Positions 35,080-46,529 of a stretch of DNA of 64,000 nt are shown in pieces; position 1 is the first letter of the stretch; every line of letters begins with the position of its first letter. The DNA comes from Rehmannia glutinosa (taxonomy: Eukaryota; Streptophyta; Magnoliopsida; Lamiales; Orobanchaceae): positions 55,006,659 through 55,070,658 of the forward strand of contig CM071932.1 of the NCBI GenBank assembly GCA_016081115.2. The letters are read 5' to 3'. The position numbers were made by a program, and so were the translations under genes. The notes below the pieces were generated by a model that saw only the letters and a list, made by a program, of their open reading frames with translations, was not told the DNA's origin and searched no databases.

Positions 35080-38000
35080 ATGCCTCTTTATAAAAGGAAG
35101 CCATTTGCTTTGGTTGAAAAGCCGGATGATTTAAAGCCTGAAGAGCTCGTCTTTCAAATTCGATTCACAAAAGAAATCTTCAGAAGTTATAAGTAAATTC
35201 TGTGTCTATTCGAGCACCAATGGTCATGAAAACTTTGTTTTATTTTTTAACTTATTTATAACCCTAGATCTTAAATGTCACAGTGAATATCTGAAGAGAA
35301 TCAACTTATACCGCAAAAGAGTCTGGACATGCAAAGCTACGGGAAGGGCAATTTGACCTATGAAGAGGCCTTGGTTTCAGAAGAAAAAGCTTCCAAAAGA
35401 ATACAAAATATTCCCATCCAACACATGGCTCCTGTTCTTCGTGATGTCCAATTTAGTAAGTCCACGACCTTTGTTAGCTATCTAATTAAATTTATTTTGA
35501 GAATACTTGCCGAGATCTATTAACGAACCTACATCTTGTTTTGTGCTGCTTTCTGGTTGCAACTTTGTCGCTTAATTTCTAATCAATGGATTGCCAACTT
35601 TAAAGGATAGCACAAAGTTGTGGCCAAAGTATTGAAGTACTTGATGGCGTTGGCTTGTCGTACGTGCTCAATTTATTAGAAACTGCTAAGTTGTTGTGGA
35701 TTGGTTTTTGGAATATTCTTGTTGTGATGGTTTGTTAAAATATGACTTGTAAGTTTTATTAGCATCATTAGTGCGGATCTCTTCTATTAGTCAAACTCCC
35801 ATTAATAATGTGCCAGGTGGTGCATGAAACGAGCTATGACTTAAAAAAGAAATATACGTACCCCCTTGTACGACCCACTTACCATAACATGCTCACGTAG
35901 ATGACAAAAATCATTAGTTTTTGTAGTTCAAAATATATCTTTCCTTTTTTGCATCATTTCCCGCTGTCCCCTTCTTAGTTTCCGAGGTCGTCAACCTCTT
36001 GTACTTCTGTTCTTGCTACCCATACCTCCTGTCTTGCTCTAGCATGAAAATTTTCTGGCTTGACTTTCTTCCTGAATAATCAACTATGTAGTTTGTGAAG
36101 CCATTGATGCTCCACACTGAACAACACATGGAATGGGTTGATGAAGCTTTGAAAGTCTTATCAAATATCAAATTAGTAGGTTTGCTTTCTGAGATGCATG
36201 AGAATGGCATTTTGAACAGTCAAGTTTGGTGAGCCAAATCATTCTTTCTACTGCTTTTTCCTTTGATCGTTGTGAGGTAAACATGGAGACATCAGAAACT
36301 ATATCTCTTAAAACGTTGCATGAGTTGTTAGAACTTCTGTTAAATCTGTAAAACATACCTTTTACCTAATATGGAATTTTGTTGCCTCAAATGAATTTCT
36401 CTAATTTGGCGTTAGTGTCATCACAGACCTTTATCTCCAGCAAACATTTTTTCTTGCAGCTTAATGGTTTTTCAATCACTTGTGCATTCAACGATGCAAT
36501 GAATAAGGACTAAACAATGCATCTTGTCAAAATTAATGAAGCTTTTTCTTTTTTTGAAAAAAAAAAGAAATAAGGAAAAAAAATAATGTACGGAGTATAG
36601 TCAAAAGCTGATGATTGTGACTCATTTCTGGGGTCTAAGACAATGCCGCTTTTCTTGGTGAGAAGTCCATACTTAGTCGCTTCCTTCCTCTTATATTGGA
36701 CTTACAGATATTGTTCATGCAGATATGAAGATTTGTCTTTTATATCGCTCTTGGGTAGTTTTAGTTTTGATGTTACATACATCATCTTGATAGGGGTTTG
36801 TGAGAGATAGATTCCTGCAAAGGTAAATAGAGATTTTGGGATTTTGTTGCAAAGCGAGGGGATTCATGGCTGCTATAAAGGAAATTAGCCATAAAAATAG
36901 AGCATTAAATGTGGATCATTCAAGTTGATGTGCTCTCGCTTTATCATGTACAGAGTTTCGTAACCAACTCTTGCTTTATTCATGTACTGAATTTCGTAAC
37001 CAGCTCTTGCTTTATTCGTGTACAGATTTCGTGTATAAAGTTATACAGATTTTGAGGCTTCACTCTTAAGTTACTCCATATATCGAATATTTAAGTTGGA
37101 TATTTTATGTCAATATTTGCCATATATATATACATTTACTGTTTTGAGTGGGTTGCTATGTTGCGCGCACCATCTGCATGGAAGAAGTGTATTTCTACAA
37201 GTTGCATGTTTTCTACGGCAGACAGCTTAATTATTAATGAATTGAATTGGATTGCTTGAATGTGCCAACTGCTTTGATCAAATTGAGATGCTCTTTTACA
37301 TATTTTCGACTGTAGATTTGGTCTATTTTTAATATTTAATATTTCATGGCAGGCATGCTGAATTTGAAAGATCTAGTCAATTCAATTGCTGCAAAGTTTG
37401 AAGGTCCCTTTTCCGAGGGTTCTGAATTATATGGAAAGAAGGATGGTCATTTACATCTGTGCAAAATTATAAAAGTTGTTGAGGATTCTCATAAAAAACA
37501 GTATGAGATTGAATGGCTAGGCGGCGACCAGAAAATGAGTGGAAAGGCTTTATTAAATGGTGATGATTTGACAGGAAAGAATCTTCCTTTTAGTAAACGG
37601 GTTCTCAAGTCTTTTATCAAAGATTCTACGTATCGGAGTCTCCCTTGGGTTTTACATGATAATTTAGCAAAGAAGCATGGAATCCCAACTTCTCCCCTGA
37701 AGAACTAAAGTTTAAATATTCTCTTCAGAATGGACTTATAGTTTGTAATAGGAAGAGAAAAAGAAGTGATGAGCCTCAAAAAACTGCGGTAAATTTGAAA
37801 TTCTGTCTACTTATCATCTTTCCAAGTTCTCTTCGGAAGTTTAAATCATTGATATGTTTTCTGATGATTTTGCTTAGCAGGCATGTGAAAAGGAGATCAA
37901 GGTGTACACGCGGAGACATAAACTAAAATCTGGGTCCTCATTACCTGTAAAGAATGCGGACGGAGGTAGGTTTTTCAACTGGCCCACTTTCCGGGTCAAG

Positions 38001-40832
38001 CATGGTAGCATCCGCTATAACTCATTTTATTGCATTTTCTTATGTTCCTGCAGAAATTCTATATGCTGTTTATGCTTGAGTCAGTAGTGATAATCGAAAT
38101 GGAGTGGTGGTGGTGTGGGTGGGGAGGTGGGGTTGGGGTGCGGGTGAAGTTAGTTCCTTTCTTTTCTTTTGCTTTTGCCATATTCTTTTTGTGTATGCAT
38201 ATGCCTGTTATTTTCTTCCCTGTTGGTCTCTGGTTTTCCTTTTACTGTCTTGTGGGGCGGTGATCTATCATTATTTTTTCATGCCTTTTCTTCATTATTT
38301 TAGAGTCCAAGAGTATTTGAAATGTTTCCCTCGTCCTTTGTTTTAACCTTGTTCCCTAGTTTATCTCTCCCCATCTATCTGATTACCTGTATTGGCATTT
38401 ACAGTGAATCCACAAGATCAGTCCATTAAGTATCCCATTGATGATCTGCTGGTGCAACCTACTGAGGAAGATCGACTTTTGGCGGAAAGGCCTCCCCCTT
38501 GCAGAGATTTCAATGTACCTATGGATTGTGTTGGGGATCTTTTGATGGTGTGGGATTTCTGTGCTTCTTTTGGCAGGCTGTTGAATTTGTCTCCTTTCTC
38601 CCTTGAAGACTTTGAGAATTCCCTTTGTTACAAAGACATCACTCCTTTGCTCATTGTGGAATCTTGTTCGACTCTTCTTCATTTGCTTGTAAAGGACAAT
38701 GAGAAGTTCGCAATGGCAATAGAAAATAAAAAAAGGAAGCCAAAGGTTAACCATTTGAAAGCATATATTTTTAAGAGTTATTTCTCACATAAAGAGTATT
38801 GATAAATTTTGTTTTCCTTTTCTTGTTTCGAGAATTGATATTTAAGTACCTTTTTCAGATTACACAGATTACCTGGACAGAATATCTATGTGATTTTTGG
38901 AAACAGTATGTTCGGCTGAATTATCTACGCACATAAGTACTATTAAGCGAGGTCATTATGGCCTATTGGAGATAAATGTGAAACTGGGAATTTTTCGTGA
39001 ACTGGTTGCTCAAGCACTGGAGACAGAAACTGTCAGGAATAGGTTGGACGAGTTTATTGAAGAAAGACAGGCACTTGCTGCTGCACGGAGGGATGAAGCA
39101 CTGGATGAAGGTAGAAAGAGGAGAGAAGAAAAGGCACGCAAGAAGTCAGAAGCTACTGGCAAAGAAGTTAAAGAAGAGCGTGATAGGAAAAGTGATGGGA
39201 AAGTTCTTTCTCGACCGAGTCATTCATCTGGAACCAGGTTGGAATTAATTACTTTTATTTTATTTCTTCCAGTAAAAACAATAGGTTGGTGAGTTGAATT
39301 AATTGTGATCTCTCTCCCCATCTATTTTCGATTTGCCCCCCTCCTTCCTGTGGTGTAAATATTTCTTGACAGTGAGAATGAACAAGGGGACAGCAAATCT
39401 AAGAAGAATTCCAAGAAACGGAAGGTGGAGACCAACACCTCTTCAGAAGACATTAATAATCCATCTAAGAGGCAGATCCATAAATTGATGAAAAATGAAG
39501 TCAAGGAATCAATAGAGATGAAGAGTGCTGAAGAAAGGGTGGGTCCCTCTCTCTCTCTCCCCCTCCCTCTCATGTGCGCACGTACACATATGCATTTGTG
39601 TGTATTTGTTATTTACCTCTTTGAAAAGGGAGAAAACAAAAATATGGAGACTAAAGTAGATGTGTGTATTGTGAACTTGTGCACTGATACATCTTCTCCC
39701 TATTCCTCATGCAGAAAGAATTTCTTGAAAGGGAGATTGAGAAGAGATTTATACGCACTAGCCCGTTAGGGAAAGATAGAAATTTTAATAGGTATTGGTT
39801 TTTCGGCGTGATGGAAGAATATTTGTTGAGAATTCTGAGTCCACGCGGTGGGGCTATTATCAAACCAAAGAAGAGGTATAATGTTGCAGCTCGTAATCTA
39901 ACACATTTCGGTTTCTTTTTCTCTTTATTGCTTGAAGCATCTTATCTCTCGTTCTTACGACAGCTTGATGCTTTGATTGGCTCATTGAATCCAAAAGGTG
40001 TGCGAGAGTGAGGGCTCTCAAAAAGCAGCTGCAAAAGTTTTACAACAAAATATGGTGGGTTGTTTTGTTTTTTCTCAGTTACTGTGGTATGGTTGGTTTA
40101 GATCTGATGTCAGTTTTTGGTTTAATCAAAAATCGATTTTGCTTTGTTATTTAATGCATTCTACATTGATATTTCTCAATTACATGTGAAAGGTGTGGTA
40201 GGTTTATCAATTATTTTTCCTGGACATTCTTGGGGAATTATCCGTCATTCTAGTGATCAGGCGGAGATTTTTTTTACTCTGCAACAGTAATTTAATTACG
40301 AATTAGTAGCTTCCTTTAACAAATCAATGGTGTAGAAGCCTGTTTGCCTTTGAGGAATTCCTTGAGCTTTGGGTTATCGAATAGTTATAATGTTCCTGAA
40401 GTTAAGTATCGCAATTTATGGACAATAATGTGGGATTGCATCTTGATGATAGTTCATTCTAAGATTACTCGAGAAGGTCAGCTGTCAGGACATCACATTA
40501 ATTATAGGCTTCGACATTATGCTCCTTTTAAATTTTTTGGTGAATGTAAACTGAATAACTCAAACAATAACTTTTATATGGCTAAAGTAATCCACTTGAT
40601 TCATCTTTGTATGGGCTTGAGGAAACATAATCCTGCTAATTGAAGAGATTATTAATATTTTTCCCTATTAAATTTTTGCAGCTCTGAACTTCAGAAAAGA
40701 TCAAAGGATGAGATGCAGAGGATTGAAATAGAAGAGGCTCTGGTTCGGAGATCAACCCGTGTCCGTGCCCCACCAAGGGAAAACCCCTCACTTTCATTCC
40801 TTAAGTATTTGAACAAGTGGAAAGATATATAG
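35080..40832 (+). CDS. WAC/DDT/WHIM chromatin-remodelling cofactor, ten coding exons
   Basis: Nuclear protein of the Acf1/Itc1-like group; plant DDT-domain proteins partner ISWI remodellers (family knowledge). Exons: 35080-35192, 35284-35455, 37353-37788, 37881-37965, 38405-38745, 38859-39237, 39373-39538, 39715-39875, 39964-40054, 40682-40832. Domains: WAC/Acf1 DNA-binding region at the start (MPLYKRKPF, KEIFRSY, RKRVWTCKATG); DDT in exon 5 (DLLMVWDFCASFGRLLNLSP); WHIM1 in exon 6 (GIFRELVAQALETETVRNRL) with a charged coiled coil; WHIM2/3 in exons 7-9 (PLGKDRNFNRYWFF, then WGYY-type residues). As written the frame breaks five times: one base short at the runs 35341-35343 (GGG), 37694-37697 (CCCC), 38894-38898 (TTTTT) and 39799-39803 (TTTTT), and two extra bases near 40008-40010. 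With those allowed, all splice phases agree and the length is about 698 residues. Sequencing error is likelier than decay. Confidence 0.88.
36935..37033. repeat. Tandem repeat in intron 2 of the DDT gene
   Basis: About 2.7 copies of a 33-36 bp unit (CTCTTGCTTTATTCATGTAC, then TTTCGTAACCA) start at 36935, 36968 and 37004. The host intron is 1.9 kb and otherwise unremarkable. Confidence 0.75.
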
Positions 40833-41413
40833 ATGGTTAATTGTTAGAGGTACAGATTCAACTAACAACCCCATTAAGTGGGAAATAGAATTGTGTAGAA
40901 TTGTTGCCATCCTGTTGAAACAAAATGAGATTGATTGGGATACAATAGATAGATCGATCCCAGTGGGAAGCCTTACATATTCTTTTGTTGGGACGGAATT
41001 TTGGGAAGCGCAAAACAGCCATCCGTGGATGGAAATTTTGTTAATAAGCCCTATCAGATGGCTCAGTATGTAATATTGTTTTTTGTGGTACTTATGAATG
41101 GCATTGTCCTCTTAGTTCAATTTGTGAAGCATGCTATTATATTAGAATGCATGTTAGGTGTGTACCCTTTTTATCGATCCGAGCTCTCTTATTGAATTGC
41201 TCATTAATCTGATTTTTTATAGTGAGTATTGTTTGAATGCCTTTCTCCTTTAACTTTTCTGGTATGCACTTACAAATTCATCAGATGCTATGCTAATGTT
41301 TCCATAGCCCATTTCAATTTCTGGGTTTGGAGAATGAATTTGAGAATTTATTGGTTTTCTTGTGAAATTGAAATTATATTTGGATGAATGAGTGAGATTA
41401 AATTTTATATAGG
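40833..41413. other. 3' UTR and flank of the DDT gene
   Basis: No gene is seen. The sequence is AT-rich up to the hAT-like target duplication. Confidence 0.5.
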
Positions 41414-41421
41414 TTTAGAGA

Positions 41422-43145
41422 TAGGGATAGCAATGGGACAGTTTGAAGCCCGACCTGCATCATACCCGCCCGGACAGTGCGGGTTTAGATCCAGATCAAG
41501 TGGGTCAAGGGGCGGGTGATGGGATAAGTTTTGTAAAACCCGCTGGGTCCGGGCTAGTCATGGGTCCTAGGAAACTGGCCCGGACCCAGCCCGTGTATTT
41601 TATTTATATACTTTTTGTCCATTTATTGCAAATATCATGAATTAGTAATGATACGATGACTTGAGATATAGCTTTTCACAATGTCGAATTTCTCTCTATA
41701 GCTCAAATTTTCACTGACTACAAAGGTTGCGATTGGACACAGAAGAGATTCTATTTTTGTTCTGCTGAAGAAATTTTTTTGACCAAACATGCGATTGTTT
41801 ATGGAAATTTTCAGGAAGTATACTATTTTCTCTCTTTTATTTTTTCTCATTTTTTCTCTTACCAATCACATATACACATTTTTCCACCAAAAACTAATAC
41901 ATTTTCCCACAAATTTCACTATTCACTCACTCACACATTTCTAACTACCAATCACATCCAATCATTATTTTACTATTTTTAAATCAAATCAACTTTTATC
42001 ATTACTTTTTTATCTCACATCCAATCACACTCTCAAAATTCATCTTTTTTCTTCCAATTTTTTTTTTTTACCACTATTCTCTAGCAAAATGAAAATTTTC
42101 AAAATGAAAGTATATCCAACCTCGCCTTTTCTACTTTCATCATTACTTTTTAGTGTTTTTCTACTTTTCTCCACTCTCGTAAGCCTTCGGTCCATCTTCT
42201 CCACTCACAAGTCACAAGTCAGTGCTTGAATGTTTTACGAAGAACTTCTTTCTCTCACATATAGATGTTAAATGGGCTGACCCTACCTAACGGACTTCGG
42301 GTTAAACGGGCTTCGAGCTAAACGAGTCACTATTAAACGGGCTAGCATATTGCGAACCTAACCCTAACCCTAGCGGGCTTCGGGCTAAACGGGCCACTAT
42401 CGGGCTATAAGTCAAAAAAATAAAACATTATATATTTAAATCTAAAATTTTAAACGCGAACATATATAGCATTTAAGTTTTAACATGTTAAGTTAAAGTA
42501 TTCATTATAATTTTTTTTTGCATAGTTCATAATTATATTGCATTAATAGAATTATAAAATTTAAATATTCCATGATCTAAATTTTTAAAATAAAATTATA
42601 ATAATAAAAGATAGCATTATATAATATATACCAATATAAAATAAAAATAATAATACTCTTTTAAAAAAAAATATTCATATGACTATAAGTCATAGTTTTA
42701 AGAATTATATATTTAAACCTATTAAAGATGTGGAGATGTGAGCTTTAAGAAATATAGTAATAGGTAATATGTAATAAAATAAATTATAATATTAGAATTA
42801 TATTTGTTTTTAAAAAACACAATTGGCGGGCTATCGGGCTACCCCTAATGGGCCTCGGGCTCGCCAATCACGGGCCTTTTTTAAACGGGCCAAAATATTC
42901 GCCCTAACCTTCTTTTTTCCCGGTTTAAACGGTCCGGACCAACGGGCTGCGACCCGTTTAACATCTCTACTCTCACATGCTTGGCAGCTGCTAAGTTGTA
43001 CTTTGTTTCTCAACCTCACATAATAAAGCTAGGAATTTGAGACAGACTATCAATTTGGACCCGTCAGGTTGCGGATTTAAAGTGGGGCAGGGCGGGCCCC
43101 AGGTTTAGCCAAACTCGTTCCAAACTCGCCCCATTATCATCCCTA
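41422..43145. mobile_element. hAT-like element with a second hAT-like element inside
   Basis: Left end TAGGGATAGCAATGGGACAG, right-end complement TAGGGATGATAATGGGGCG. The 8-bp flanks TTTAGAGA (41414-41421) and TTTAGAAA (43146-43153) agree at seven positions. 'Cgggc/gggtc' modules are concentrated near the ends, and no transposase is visible. Confidence 0.75.
42260..42969. mobile_element. Nested hAT-like element, 710 bp
   Basis: Ends TATAGATGTTAAATGGGC and (complement) TAGAGATGTTAAACGGGT. An exact 8-bp duplication CTCTCACA lies at 42252-42259 and 42970-42977. The interior is AT-rich with 'cgggct' modules at both ends. Confidence 0.8.
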
Positions 43146-43153
43146 TTTAGAAA

Positions 43154-44069
43154 TGAGCATATGTTTGGTCAAAATTAAAAATCGTTTTAAGAGAGTTTTG
43201 AATACGAAAGTACGCGTTAAATTAAAAAATGAAAAAACTTCATTGTGTTAAAAATGAAAAAAACTCATTATGTTCGTTTATGTGTTTTTGGGTAATTGAA
43301 TACACTGCCATATAATAGTATTGCTTAGGGCTTCATAGAATTGTGAAGTTTATGAACCTTCCGAAGCCATTAAAAGAGAATTCATTGTGCATGTTAGAGT
43401 TTATTTTTTTGATTTTTATAGAGATATTGAAATCAAGAATCAAGATTGGAACCTAGATCACTTTCGTCACTCAGAGAGGAGTGATCATTATAGGAATCTT
43501 TGGTTTATAAATTGGTGATTTATGATTAATAATATAGCGGAAAAACAAGGTGAATCATACCTCTAGAATTTATATTCATTAAGTGTTTAATAAATTGTCT
43601 ATCGAGCGGAATCATTAGCTTAATTTTAGGATTATTTATAGTTTAATAACTGTTATCATTATTCGATTATCTACATAACTTACTATTATAATTACAGTAC
43701 TTAGCTTAATTTGATATTAATCTCTATGGAGATGATAATCTTATATCAGATTTGTAGGTTGCAGGTCTATTGATACAGTTTGAAATTAGTAATATAATAA
43801 AAACATGTTATATGAGGTGGTATTTGAGATAGGAAAATTATTTTGAATGAAAACAAACAAGATTTTGTTTTATGAATAGTTTAAAATTGGCTTATCAGTT
43901 TTACCATTCAAAAATCATTTTCTGTCAACACATTTTTTTTTTCCTTAATAAGAAGAGAACCAAACAATATTGACAAAACAGCGGTATCTTCTTGATTTTC
44001 CAGCTTATCATTGTTCAAAGTTTGTAAATCAGTTTGTCCTGCCTTTGAAGATCAGTTTCCGATTCAAAA
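43154..44069. other. AT-rich intergenic segment
   Basis: I see no gene or clear element here. Confidence 0.4.
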
Positions 44070-44624
44070 TCAAGTCGACATTTTTTTTATACAAAGATAA
44101 GATCTTTTAATCTCAACCACAGCACGCCCTACAATACTTCCCTGATCAAGGTCTTTATATGCCTCTCCAGCCTCTTCAAATTTGCACTTTCTCGAAACAG
44201 CAGCCTCCAGATTAAAAATGCCTCTCTCCGCTAACTTAATCAATTTCGGAAGGTCTTGCCTTGCCCTGCCTCCATAAGAGCCAATCACTTTAATCTGCAT
44301 CATGAATTTCAAATGAACCAAGTTCTAGAAGGATCAGCTCCTTCATATTGAATAAATTTAGTTTACAATGCTCGATATTCAGCTCAATTAGAACTTAGCA
44401 TTGATGACGGAACAAAACAGACTGACTGAATTGGCTTGAAGAAAAAAAATGCACCTGTCTACGAACTAAATGGTTTATATCAACCTCCCCTTTAGCACCA
44501 GAGAGTGTTAGGCCAATCATTACAGCTTTCCCTCCATCCGGACACTTTGTACACATTGCGAAAATGTTAGTGGCCTTCCTAAGGCTTCCACAGCTATGTC
44601 AACACCCCTTCCTCCTGTAATGTC
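44070..44624 (-). CDS. Zinc-type (GroES-like) alcohol dehydrogenase, last two exons only
   Basis: C-terminal part of a medium-chain dehydrogenase; the substrate cannot be told. The last exon, 44070-44294, encodes IKVIGSYGGRARQDLPKLI and the closing SIVGRAVVEIK. The previous exon, 44455-44624, encodes DITGGRGVDIAVEALGRPLT and VMIGLTLSGAKGEVDI, part of the nucleotide-binding half. They join in phase zero (acceptor gatgcag, donor CAG/gtgcat). One base is missing at the CC of 44538-44539 (plus strand), where relatives need GGG to continue CVQSVR into DGGKAV. The earlier exons with the zinc ligands were not found between 44.6 and 49.6 kb. They lie beyond the inserted SINE and Gypsy relic, across the gap, or are lost. 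Confidence 0.8.
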
Positions 44625-45460
44625 CTGTTCAAAATTCACATTCAAAGGGATTTGAGAAGCAAATTTTTCTCCCCAAAATGATCACCCATTGATTGTTTAA
44701 ACTGAAAACAGAGTCGTGGACAAATAGAAAATAAATTCGTCAATGCATGGAAATTGTTTCTGCAAGCATGAAAACTGCAAGTACAATATCAATTCAAAGG
44801 TTTTCAGAAACCACCTTGGACAAAATATGGATAAATCTGTTATAGACGAAATTAGAAAATGAAAACTGGAAATTTCTTATCAAGAAGAGGCAATCTCTTG
44901 CTGGGTCGAAACCAAGAAAAACAGCATAAAGTTAATTAAAGTAGGATGAATAGATGATATCAAGATCTGGCATTGTGACGCTGCACTAAGGAATGAGAAT
45001 TATTTAAGCGAAAAAGACGTGTAACTCCATTGCAAGTTCAGTATTATAGTGGAGTGGTCACGAGGCTTTGGGAATTGTTCTTGAATAGAAACTTTGTGAT
45101 AACTGCAATGTAAAATTATCTAAAGCTTTTTCAAGTTATAATCTATGTTGAGGGTCACTTCATCTTAAGTTGTTGGAAAGGAATGATTTAATATCTATTG
45201 CCTGCAATGCCCTCTCATGTGCAATGCCATATTATTTTCTGACGCCAGTACATGAAATACTTATTCCTACAATGAGTTAGCAAGATTTAAAACTATGACC
45301 TCCCTTCTTTCCCAGCTCTGGTATCACATCAAAGAGCTTCAGCATGTGAAAAATGATCCTACCTCTGGATCCACTTCTTTGTGAAAAATTCCGAGGTTTA
45401 AGTCTGTCACGCTTCTGAATAGAACAGCTTCACTACTTCATGGTCCATTTTTACAAGGGT
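44625..45460. other. Upstream side of the dehydrogenase exons
   Basis: Looks intronic or intergenic. I searched for the Rossmann-fold GxGxxG exon on the minus strand and did not find it. Confidence 0.4.
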
Positions 45461-45655
45461 TATGTAACGACAGGGATATCCCAAATCGCGAACTCTTTCC
45501 TTAACTTTTCCTTTGGGCTTTCCATCCGCGTCGCACTCATGGACTTCCCACCCCTGGAAGTGGGTTTCATGCATTCTCCAACACTCGAGCCCAGGACCTC
45601 CTGGCTAAAGTCCCAAGTTCTAAGAGTGTGAGTACCACCTAGTTCAACTAGATGG
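45461..45655 (-). mobile_element. tRNA-derived SINE-like element, copy 2
   Basis: Inverse relative of 3486-3680, starting TAGTTGAACTAGGTGG on the minus strand (A-box region about 45640-45651) with a B-box-like GGCTCGAGT. The bodies match over about 190 bp with moderate divergence. Confidence 0.65.
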
Positions 45656-46529
45656 CTTTTTTAATATTCAAATCACATCTCTTTTATAACCCATCTGCAC
45701 AGTGTATTATTCCTTTCCACATATGTGTATATATATTAGTCATAAATATGTATCTATATTAACCATGGAACTAACTTAAAGAGATTGCTTACCAATTGAA
45801 TGGTTTGTGCCGCCGTTCTATTCTTTCTTCCTCCGTACTTCCGTTCTTTTCTTTTCGTCTTTTGAATGTCATATATATACTAGTAGGGTTAGATGATAAC
45901 TTTAAGTATTTATAAATAGGTCCTTTATTATTCGTTAATACTTCATAGTATCATAAAAGTTGTATTCAAGCTGAAAATTTCACTAATGAGAATTTTAAAG
46001 TCAATTAATAAAATATATAAGTATAAAGTTAGAAAATAATTTAATAAAACCTAAGCTTGAACATAATTAAATCAGACCCATATGATAATTATTATATCTA
46101 GTTTGTGATATCATTCTAATAAATTAAAAACAAACTTTATTAATCCATAAATATCATACATGTTATAATTGGTATGAACTTGTCGTAGCACATTGGGTCC
46201 TAAATCCAGTCGCTGTCCGAACACTAAATAAAATATAAGTAAAGTTTTCAAGTAAATTTTCAGCATAATAAATGACATCAACTAATGTATAAATGCATAT
46301 GTGCGTCACAAACTCCTATACCTTATAAAAGTTTCGTTCTCAAAACTTAGAACAACTCGGAGGTATTTCTATCTCATATCATCTTCACGCTCCCAAGTTG
46401 TCTCCTCAACTCTTTGATTTCTCCAAATAACTTTGACTAGAGGTATATCTTTATTTCTAAGCTTCTTACTTCTCAATCAACGATTTCCACAGGTTTTTCT
46501 TCTTAATTCAAATCTTCTCTAATTTGTAC
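45656..46529. other. AT-rich segment between SINE and Gypsy relic
   Basis: No gene is recognised. Part may be the remaining LTR of the Gypsy relic, but I could not identify a repeated partner. Confidence 0.35.

Noticed and set aside
35080..40832. Calling the DDT gene a pseudogene
   Set aside because: Frame breaks are mostly single-base run contractions with perfect splice phases and domains; adapter remnants in the window point to sequencing error.
42353..42376. CCTAACCCTAACCCTA resembling telomeric repeat
   Set aside because: Only about two units, not the common plant CCCTAAA form, and inside a hAT-like element.
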